Made by a program: the position numbers and the translations under genes. The notes below the pieces were generated by a model that worked only from the letters and a program-made list of their open reading frames with translations, ran no database searches and had not been told where the DNA came from. This document shows, one piece after another, positions 56,547 to 64,000 of a stretch of DNA of 64,000 nucleotides; within the stretch, counting starts at the first letter, position 1; each line of letters opens with the position of its first letter. Source of the DNA: Paenibacillus sp. OVF10 (GTDB lineage: Bacteria > Bacillota > Bacilli > Paenibacillales > Paenibacillaceae); assembly GCA_022836915.1 (NCBI GenBank), contig CP094668.1, positions 1,736,001 through 1,800,000 of the forward strand, read 5' to 3'.

Positions 56547-58567
56547 ATGCGAATGAACTGGTGGTCTTCGAACCAGCTTCGCCTGATTCAGAACAATCTC
56601 CGTGAGATCGATGCGGGGATGAATGTGGACCTGTTGATGAAAGAACTTCAGGAGTTTCAAGCCAATGTGTTGATGATGAATGCGGGAGGCATCTTTGCCT
56701 TCTATCCTTCCACATTGGAGCACCAATACGTCACACCTTATCTTCATGCGGATGTGCTACAGGAAGCCGTCACTAAGGCGCATGAGCTGGATATGAAGTT
56801 TGTCGCCCGTTTTGATTTCAGCAAAGCCCATGAATCGCTTTTTGAAGCACATCCGGAATGGTTTTATCGTGATCGTGAAGGACAAGAAGTGAATTATTAT
56901 GGCATTGTGCATACGTGTCTGAACAGTGCGTATCAGCAGGAAAAATCGCTCGAAACCATCACGGAAGTCTTGGAGAAGTATCCGGTGGACGGCATTTTCT
57001 TCAATATGTTTGGTTATCAGCACTGGGATTACAGTGGTAACTATTATGGTCCTTGTTACTGTGACAATTGTCAGCGTCGTTTCAAAGAGATCTGCGGGAG
57101 TGAGCTACTGGACTATACAGGCCCTGAGCATGAGCTGCATGCAGCGTATCTTCAGTTTCAGGAGGTCACTTCCAGAGAGATTCTGAGCAAAATTCATGAC
57201 TTGGTTAAATCCCGCTGGCCTCATGTGGCAATCAGCACCTACCATCCTCACCAGGTCGATATCATTCGCAAGGAATCCAACACATCACTTACCCGTGCCT
57301 TACCTTTATGGCAGTACTCTGCTTCTGAAAATGTAGCTTCTGTCGTACAGAGTTGGGATAACAAGCTGATCAGCAATTGCAGCATCAATGCCATCGACCT
57401 GACCTACCGGTTCACAGGTGTTTCTCCGTATGAGACTGAAGTGCGGTTACTTCAGAATATCGCGAACGGATCAGGGCTGGACTTCTGTGTCATTGGGGCA
57501 TTTGAGGGATATCCGGATCGAAGGAACTTTCCCGTGGCACAGCGTATCTTCCGCTATCATGCAGACCATGAACATATCTATGGGCATCTTGCTTCCATGG
57601 CAGAAGTGATTTTGATCAAACCGTCCGCGGCTGGGGCGGGAAGGGAATATCTAGGATTGTTCAAAATGTTAAAAGAAGCCCACATACTGTTTGATGTCAT
57701 CGTGGAAGAACGGATTGCAGCCATGGCGCATAAACTCGCCGCAGTGAAAGTAGTCATCTTGCCCGGGATGCAACGTCCTGAACAACTAACATTAGAAGCA
57801 TTAAAAGAAGTGCAAAGTCAGGAGTAGCGCTGCTTGCTACAGGCAATGCCTTCAAGAATGATGCGGAATGTTTGCAGGAATGGTTTGGGGTTGTCCACTC
57901 AGGGGATGTAGATATGCTGCCTGCCGCCTACTTGCATGTAGGTGACAACGATCTCTTTCCCAGTCTGAAGGATCGGGATTGGATTACGGTCAGCGGCGGT
58001 TTTTCGCGGATGCAGTTCAATCCATCGCATACGGAGCGATATATGCCTTTTATCGAACCAGCCTCTTTTGGTCCACCGGAGCGGGCCTATGGTCATCAGA
58101 TGGGAGAGAGTTACGGATTGGGGATCACCCAATATGTTGATCGTGGGGCAGGCATCTATTACGGTTGGAATCCAGGTGCGTTGTATTACAAACACGGTTT
58201 CGAAGATCACAAACATGCAGTGAAGGATATACTCGATCGGTTCATTGGAGAACGCTCATTGAGAACAGACCTTCCAGCCAGTGTAGAGCTGTTCCTGAAC
58301 CAAATGGAAGATGGCAACCTGTTGGTTCAGCTATTGAACTTGTCCGGTTTCAATGGCACGACATATATGGAAGCGTTACCGTTATATGACCTTGCAATTG
58401 AACTTAACAACATCGGCACATCCATACATGCGTACTCCCTGTGTTCGTCCAAAGCTGTTCCCATCAAGAGAGAGGCAAGTGTAACAAGGATTAGCCTCCC
58501 TATGTTGGCACGGTATGAGGCCATTGTAATTGGCATGGATCATGCCTCGAAGAGAGAGGTGATGTAG
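56547..58567 (+). CDS. GHL6-like glycoside hydrolase (apparent frameshift near 57822)
   Basis: Start ATG 56547 follows AGAGGAGG. The N-terminal TIM-barrel-like domain has VLMMNAGGIFAFYPSTLEHQ, KFVARFDFSKAHE, GIFFNMFGYQHWDY and CYCDNCQRRFKE. It is followed by a GH42-trimerisation/GATase1-like domain (LIKPSAAGAGREYLGLFKML, VILPGMQRPEQL). This matches the hypothetical glycosyl hydrolase 6 (GHL6) family pattern. One G added at 57822-57823 restores VQSQGVALLATGNAF and gives 673 aa. It is 3 bases from the permease gene, so it is part of a sugar operon. It has no signal peptide, suggesting it cleaves imported oligosaccharides. Confidence 0.78.
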
Positions 58568-58570
58568 CCG

Positions 58571-59524
58571 ATGAACACCCAGTTAAAGACAATAAGCCGC
58601 TCAAGTGGCAAGTTGGAATCCGGCAGTCTGCTATCGCGCATGTACAAACACCGGATGATTTATTTACTCATTTTGCCGGGGCTGTTGTACTTCTTATTAT
58701 TCAAAGTTGTTCCCCTCTGGGGACTGCTTCTCGCCTTTCAGGATTACAATCCATTCCTTGGATTTACGAGCAGTGAATGGGTGGGATTTAAGCATTTCAA
58801 TGAACTGTTTGGCAGTTCCAACTTCTATATCATGCTGCGCAATACACTCGCCATCAATCTGATCGCGCTGGTGTTCCATTTCCCACTGCCGATCCTGATG
58901 GCACTGATGCTGAATGAAATCCGGCATGAGACGTTCAAACGCATCAATCAATCCATTGTATATTTACCGCATTTTCTGTCATGGGTTGTTGTTGCAAGCA
59001 TGACGTTTTTCCTGCTCTCCACCGACGTTGGCATTGTGAACAAACTGATTGCGCAGAGTGGGAAAGACACGATTTCGTTTTTATCCGAACCGAATTATTT
59101 TTGGGGTTTACTTACCGCCCAAAGCATGTGGAAGGAAGCCGGTTGGGGGACAATCATTTTCCTTGCTGCGATGGCGGGGGTCGATCCTCAGCGTTACGAA
59201 GCAGCGGTTGTGGATGGGGCCGGACGTTTCCGGCAGATCTGGCATATTACCTTGCCAGCCATTCGGCCAACAATTATCATTTTGCTCATTCTACGCCTTG
59301 GGAGCATGGCGGATACCGGTTTTGAACAGATCCTGCTGATGATGAACCCCTTGGTGCGCTCGGTAGGGGAGGTATTCGATACGTATTCCTACACGTACGG
59401 CATTTTGCATGGCAAGATCAGCATCGGAGTTACCGTAGGACTGTTCAAAGGTCTGGTCGGATTGTTCCTGATTGTGGCTGCCAACAAAATTGTGAAAAGA
59501 CTTGGACACGAGGGAATCTATTAA
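58571..59524 (+). CDS. Sugar ABC transporter permease, LplB type
   Basis: This 317-aa inner-membrane permease has six segments. It shows LILPGLLYFLLFKVVPLWG and the EAA-type coupling loop EAAVVDGAGRFRQIWHITLP. The C-terminus, with GIY as the last residues, is typical of LplB/YtcQ-type partners. It starts 3 bases after the hydrolase stop. With the next gene it forms a heterodimeric channel; no ATPase is encoded, as is usual for this family, which shares MsmX-type ATPases. Confidence 0.92.
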   Translation: MNTQLKTISRSSGKLESGSLLSRMYKHRMIYLLILPGLLYFLLFKVVPLWGLLLAFQDYNPFLGFTSSEWVGFKHFNELFGSSNFYIMLRNTLAINLIALVFHFPLPILMALMLNEIRHETFKRINQSIVYLPHFLSWVVVASMTFFLLSTDVGIVNKLIAQSGKDTISFLSEPNYFWGLLTAQSMWKEAGWGTIIFLAAMAGVDPQRYEAAVVDGAGRFRQIWHITLPAIRPTIIILLILRLGSMADTGFEQILLMMNPLVRSVGEVFDTYSYTYGILHGKISIGVTVGLFKGLVGLFLIVAANKIVKRLGHEGIY

Positions 59525-59564
59525 CCCGGAGGGTCGTTGTTCTTTTTGGACAGGAGGATAAGAA

Positions 59565-60446
59565 ATGAGCTTTGTTGTGCAGAAAAAAGGTCTGACACTC
59601 TTTGACTGGATCAATTACAGCCTGGTTGCCTTGATCTCGCTAGCCTGCATTTTCCCGTTTCTGTACGTGTTCAGCGTATCGTTTACCGATCCGAAAGTGT
59701 ATGTGCCGCTGAAGTTTTATCTTTTTCCGGAAAAATGGTCGCTGGAGTCGTATCGTTACATTTTATCAACGAATAGCTTCCTGAACGCTTTCAAAAGCAC
59801 ATTGTTTATTACGGTGGTTGGCACCATACTGAATATTATCGTATCCTTCACGATGGCCTATGGTTTAACGAAGAAGTCGTTGCCCGGTCATAAGTGGATC
59901 ATGGGGCTGGTCATTTTCACCTTGGTGTTCAGTGCCGGCATTATTCCCAACTACTTGCTTGTTAAGGAATTGGGGCTGTTGAACTCATATTGGTCCATGA
60001 TTCTGCCTGGACTGACGAATGCATGGAGCCTGATTGTGATTAAAAGCTTTCTCGAATCGCTGCCCTCCGAATTGGAGGATGCGGCACAGATTGACGGATG
60101 CAGTGACCTGACGGCCTTCATCCGCATCATAATCCCGTTATCGATGCCAGCCATCGCGACGTTTACGCTGTTCTTCGCAGTGGGACACTGGAACGCCTAT
60201 TTCAATGCACTCATCTATCTATCCGATTCTAGCAAATGGACGCTTCAGTTACTCATCAAAACTCTTGTAATCGATTCGAATTCGGTCGCCGTGGCTCAGG
60301 CGGGAGCCAGTGACGAAAGTGTTGTGCCGCAGGAGACGATTCGAATGGCTTCCATTGTACTGGCGATGGTACCGATCCTGATCGTATATCCATTTTTACA
60401 GAAGCACTTTGCCAAAGGGGTCATGATTGGTTCGGTCAAAGGGTGA
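59565..60446 (+). CDS. Sugar ABC transporter permease, LplC/YtcP type
   Basis: This 293-aa permease has six membrane segments. It shows LACIFPFLYVFSVSFTDP near the N-terminus and the EAA loop variant ELEDAAQIDGCSDLTAFIRI, with the C-terminal KHFAKGVMIGSVKG typical of the family. It is preceded by GGAGGATAAG. It pairs with the LplB-type subunit upstream. Confidence 0.92.
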   Translation: MSFVVQKKGLTLFDWINYSLVALISLACIFPFLYVFSVSFTDPKVYVPLKFYLFPEKWSLESYRYILSTNSFLNAFKSTLFITVVGTILNIIVSFTMAYGLTKKSLPGHKWIMGLVIFTLVFSAGIIPNYLLVKELGLLNSYWSMILPGLTNAWSLIVIKSFLESLPSELEDAAQIDGCSDLTAFIRIIIPLSMPAIATFTLFFAVGHWNAYFNALIYLSDSSKWTLQLLIKTLVIDSNSVAVAQAGASDESVVPQETIRMASIVLAMVPILIVYPFLQKHFAKGVMIGSVKG

Positions 60447-60485
60447 CGGTTACAAAGTGAATAAACAAAATGTTTATCAATAAAT

Positions 60486-60501
60486 ATGCAAACGCTTACT
60501 A
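60486..60501 (+). promoter_or_regulatory. Candidate cre (CcpA) site
   Basis: ATGCAAACGCTTACTA matches the Gram-positive catabolite-responsive element consensus WTGNAANCGNWNNCAW at all but one position. It lies 25 bases before the solute-binding protein start, suggesting CcpA control of that gene within the operon. Confidence 0.6.
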
Positions 60502-60526
60502 AAAGGTTTTAGGGGAGGAAATAACA

Positions 60527-62059
60527 ATGCAAACGCTCAATAAACGATGGACGACTTGGCTCTGCATTCTTTTGACCGTTTCCATGCTTGCCGGGTGCAG
60601 TGGATCGGGAGAAGCCACTAATCCAGGTATAGGGGAATCTGGGGGAGATGAGACGCTGAATATCAAGATGTTTGCAGGCTTATACAATGAGATTCCTGAT
60701 ATGGACAATGAATACTGGACCGAATGGGAGAAACGAACGAATGCCAAGTTGGATATCGAATGGGTACCCTCTGGAGATCTGGATACGAAGCTGGATCTGC
60801 TGCTCGCGTCGGGTGACCTGCCCGAAGTGGTAGCCTACCAGAATCAGATTCGTCCAACTCTGATTACTGCCATTCAAAATGGTGCGTTCTGGGATTTGAC
60901 GCCGTTCCTTGGAGATCTCAGCGAATATCCGAATCTGAAGGAGAATCTTGCACCCGATGCCCTGAAGTATCTGACAGTCGATGGAGGAATCTATGCGGTG
61001 CCGCGTTCCCGCTCTCGTATTGATGGAGGGCTGAAGATTCGGGAGGACTGGCTGAAGAAGCTGAACCTGCCGATTCCCAAGACATTCGAAGAGTATAGGG
61101 AAGTCTTGAAAAAGATTGTAGATAGTGACATGGATGGCAACGGGAATAAGGATACCGTCGGCTTATTGTTCATCAACAATCCACCAGCAATGTTCCAGGC
61201 GGGATTCGGAGCTTATAATCCCACCTACGATAATGACGGCGGGTTGATGAGCCCCGGCTTAACATCTCAGTATATCGAGATGATTGAGTGGTTCCGTGAA
61301 TTGTATGCGGATGGATTGTTATCGAAAGAGTATGCCGTCATGAAAGAAAGCCAGGCTGAGGAACTCTTCAAGACCAATCGGGCCGCTTCCTATGGACGTC
61401 CAATCTGGTGGGATCACGAATGGGAGCAGGCCATGAAGAAATCCGGCCAACCGGATGCGAAGATTCTGAATCTGTCCCTGACAGGTCCTCATGGAGATGC
61501 GGCAGTCGGGCTGGAAACCGGCGTAGCTGGTGGATTTTATATTTCGAAAAAGGTGCCGGAAGAAAAGGTGAAGCAGCTTCTGAAGTATTTTGACATGACG
61601 GCTTCTCAGGAGATGACAGATTTCTCTTACTATGGAATTGAAGGTGTTCATTATACGGAACAGGACGGTCAGAAGGTTCTGACGGAACAGGGAGTTAAGG
61701 AAGTGAATACGACCAGCAAAGGGGCGGGAGTGCTCGCTTACGCCAAATGGGGCAAGGTGATCAGTGCTTCTGGTGACAAGGCTTATAATGATGCCAAAAT
61801 CAAGGAAGTCGAGAACTTTGATGAGATAGGCAAGATTGATTTCTATCGAGTCATCACTTCAGAAGCATGGAGAGAAACGTGGCCTAAATACGCAGACGAA
61901 TACAGTTCCATGCTAACCCGGACGATTGTCGGTCAAACCAGTGTGGAACAACTCAGAGCCTATGTAGATAAATTGAATAATCAGCCTGACATCAAGCAGG
62001 CGTACCAGGAAATGGCCAAAGCGTACGATCAATTCAATCAACCTACAATAACGGAATAG
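60527..62059 (+). CDS. Extracellular solute-binding lipoprotein, LipO type
   Basis: This is a family 1 solute-binding protein of the oligosaccharide type (510 aa). The lipobox is SMLAGC with Cys24. The body has KMFAGLYNEIPDMDNEYW, LASGDLPEVVAYQ, GGIYAVPRSR, and DSDMDGNGNKDTVGLLF, a calcium-binding-like loop found in LipO proteins. AGGGGAGGAA precedes the ATG. It delivers a sugar to the two permeases upstream. Confidence 0.92.
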   Translation: MQTLNKRWTTWLCILLTVSMLAGCSGSGEATNPGIGESGGDETLNIKMFAGLYNEIPDMDNEYWTEWEKRTNAKLDIEWVPSGDLDTKLDLLLASGDLPEVVAYQNQIRPTLITAIQNGAFWDLTPFLGDLSEYPNLKENLAPDALKYLTVDGGIYAVPRSRSRIDGGLKIREDWLKKLNLPIPKTFEEYREVLKKIVDSDMDGNGNKDTVGLLFINNPPAMFQAGFGAYNPTYDNDGGLMSPGLTSQYIEMIEWFRELYADGLLSKEYAVMKESQAEELFKTNRAASYGRPIWWDHEWEQAMKKSGQPDAKILNLSLTGPHGDAAVGLETGVAGGFYISKKVPEEKVKQLLKYFDMTASQEMTDFSYYGIEGVHYTEQDGQKVLTEQGVKEVNTTSKGAGVLAYAKWGKVISASGDKAYNDAKIKEVENFDEIGKIDFYRVITSEAWRETWPKYADEYSSMLTRTIVGQTSVEQLRAYVDKLNNQPDIKQAYQEMAKAYDQFNQPTITE

Positions 62060-62069
62060 AGGAGAAACG

Positions 62070-64000
62070 ATGAAGAGCCCAATAACCGAGCAGGAACATC
62101 GTCCATGGTGGCAGCAGCCGCTAAGCATCATCCAGCCCAATATGCAGGTCAAGGATACGGCAAAGATTAATCCCGAAAAGCTTGCGGATCAGATCATGGA
62201 GATGGGCGCCAATGCGATGGTGTTCAATACCGGTGGGATCTATGCCTGGTATTCATCCCAAGTGAATTTTCATGTGCATAATGGCTATTTGTCCCGAGAC
62301 AGTGATCTGCTGGGGAGTTGATCGACAGTTGTCATCAGCGGGGAATTCGATTTATCGCCCGCTTTGATTTCAGCAAGGCAGAGGACTCCGTCTATCTGCA
62401 GCGGCCCCAATGGTTTGCACGTAAGGAAGGAGGGCAACCGGATATTATTGGGGCTACACGCCCGGGTCATTGGCCGCTTCTCATGTCGACCTGCATTAAC
62501 GGGGGTTATCGGAACGAGGAATTGGCTGTTCCAGTCATTCGGGAGGCGCTGGAACGTTATGAGATCGACGGTGTTTTCTTTAACGCCCCCGGATATGTCT
62601 TCTGCCAATGCTCCAAATGTCAGGAGAAATATAGAGGTCTATATGGTGCGGATCTGCCTGGAACGTCTGCCGAGCTCGAGCCCGATTTTGCTGCACGTTG
62701 CTTCGATGATAATCTGGGACGGATGTATCAGGAGATTAAGACTGTCCGACCTGAAGTACCAATGATTCTGTACTATAATCTGCACCGGGATCATCTGGAG
62801 AAGAGGGTTTCCATTACGGATATGCTCTGCACGGAGCCACAGGATGTCCTGTCACTGGGACATACACGTATACCGGAATTTTGGCAGCCGGCGCTTAGTA
62901 TCAAAGTGGGGCGCTCCGTTCCTGGACGTCCAGATCCCTTCGGCATCATTCATTCCTGTCCGGGGATGGACTGGCGCCACACGGGGCTTCCACCAGCCGA
63001 GTACCGGTTCTGGCTCTCGCAGATCCCGGCCAATGGAGGCCAACTCTGGCACTCCCTGACCGGAATTCCGGATACAATTACGGATAAGCGAATCTTGCGT
63101 ACGGTGAGGGAAGTCAACACGGATGCGGCAAAACTTGCTTCATATATGGACGGTGCACGGCCGGTATGTCAGGTAGCATTACTGTGGAATGCAGACCGTT
63201 CTGCAGAAGGTCTGGCTGAAGCGCTGATTCATAAGCAAATTCCGTTTGATGTGATTCTGCCGGAACAGTTGGCAAGCGTGGATCTGCAGCGGTACCAGGT
63301 CATTCTTTTGCCTGAAGGATGCACGTATCCGCCTAATTTTGCAAAAACGTTACATGAATATGTGAGTCAAGGAGGCAGTGTGTTTGCAGAAGGGCAGTTG
63401 CCCGTGGAAGAAAAGCAGAGCAAGTCCCTTATGGCTGATCTGTTCGGTATTACCGGGGAAATGCAGGAGAGTGAGTATTTATTCGCTTCTTATTTGCGCT
63501 TCGAATCTTCGGCACTTGTAGGCATAGACACACCTAAGGGCACGAACCCATTGCAGCGTGAATTGGAAGAGACCGAACTTATCCCCCATCGCGGCAAGGT
63601 AATGTACTGCCAACCGATCGATACAGACGTACAGGTATTGGCAACATTGGTGCCTCCATTTTCTCCTTTGGAAAGTGTCGGCGCACCTCCTGAACGTGCT
63701 TCACTGGCTGTGAAGCAGACGGATCTGCCGCTGGCACTGCTTCGTACACTTGGAGGGGGAAGGCGTGTTATTTACCTTTTTCGCTTAGCAGTCTAATCCA
63801 GGAATTTAAGCTGGAGGAACATTTCAGACTCTTTGCTAACGCCGTAGACCTTCTGCTGGATGGAAAGGCAACGGTATCTGTGACAGCAATTCCGGGACTA
63901 CAATTAACGGTTTTTCGCAAAGACGACGAGCTGCTTATTCATCTGGTCAACGGAGCAGGACGCAGACCATTGTCTTCCGTCCTTCCGCTCCACGATATTG
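62070..64000 (+). CDS. GHL6-like glycoside hydrolase, second copy, runs off window end (two apparent frameshifts)
   Basis: This is a paralogue of the hydrolase at 56547: AMVFNTGGIYAWYSSQVNFH, RFIARFDFSKAEDS, GVFFNAPGYVFCQCSKCQEKY, then a GATase1-like part with VILLPEGCTYPP. Two breaks are repaired by one base each: GGGG 62312-62315 (restores SDLLGELIDSCHQRG) and TTTTT 63777-63781 (restores IYLFSLSSLIQEFKLEEHFRLF). The reading frame then remains open to the end of the window, so the C-terminus is missing here. It starts 10 bases after the binding protein gene with AGAGGAG. It probably processes the imported sugar. Confidence 0.78.

Overview
The window looks like a chromosomal segment of a Paenibacillus-type spore-forming Firmicute. 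It carries a gerA-type germinant receptor operon, a collagen-like exosporium-style protein with DUF4183-like domains, LplB/LipO-type sugar ABC transporters, a large GH2 enzyme, WXG-type (type VII) toxins and strong AGGAGG ribosome binding sites. No rRNA, tRNA or CRISPR array was seen.

Layout. 0.1-4.1 kb: Fur-controlled iron-siderophore ABC importer (binding lipoprotein, two permeases, ATPase; same order as cbrABCD of achromobactin uptake). 4.1-4.65 kb: a perfect Fur box and a 190-bp inverted-repeat element that looks like a MITE or structured RNA. 4.65-16.3 kb: NRPS-independent siderophore (NIS) operon with an ATP-grasp ligase, diaminobutyrate-type aminotransferase, MFS exporter, three NIS synthetases, an SbnG/AcsB-type citrate synthase and an SbnH/AcsE-type PLP decarboxylase. 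It mixes achromobactin/staphyloferrin B logic with a vibrioferrin-like ATP-grasp step. 16.5-17.5 kb: Mrr-like restriction enzyme. 17.7-27 kb: GH2 enzyme, RCC1-repeat surface protein, small lipoproteins, collagen-like and DUF4183-like proteins. 27-28.7 kb and 38.2-40.4 kb: two WXG-type toxin loci with different C-terminal toxin domains and likely immunity genes. 29.7-37.6 kb and 40.6-43.5 kb: a candidate defence island (PLD-helicase-DUF3427, HNH protein, DUF2075 nuclease-helicase, XRE regulator, HEPN-like protein, then MazG-like plus a second PLD-helicase). 44.5-47.5 kb: MerR regulator, DUF2268-like peptidase and MFS transporter, with a classic 19-bp-spacer MerR promoter. 47.8-52.4 kb: galactokinase and small membrane or lipoprotein genes. 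52.5-56.3 kb: gerAB-gerAA-gerAC. 56.5 kb to the end: carbohydrate locus with two GHL6-like hydrolases flanking a sugar ABC transporter, with a cre site.

An overriding feature of this sequence is about two dozen apparent single-base frameshifts in otherwise well conserved genes. Nearly all are repaired by adding one base to a homopolymer run. This is the signature of uncorrected sequencing errors, so I annotate those genes at full span and give the break position. Only one gene (49658-49983) also has an in-frame stop and is called a pseudogene.
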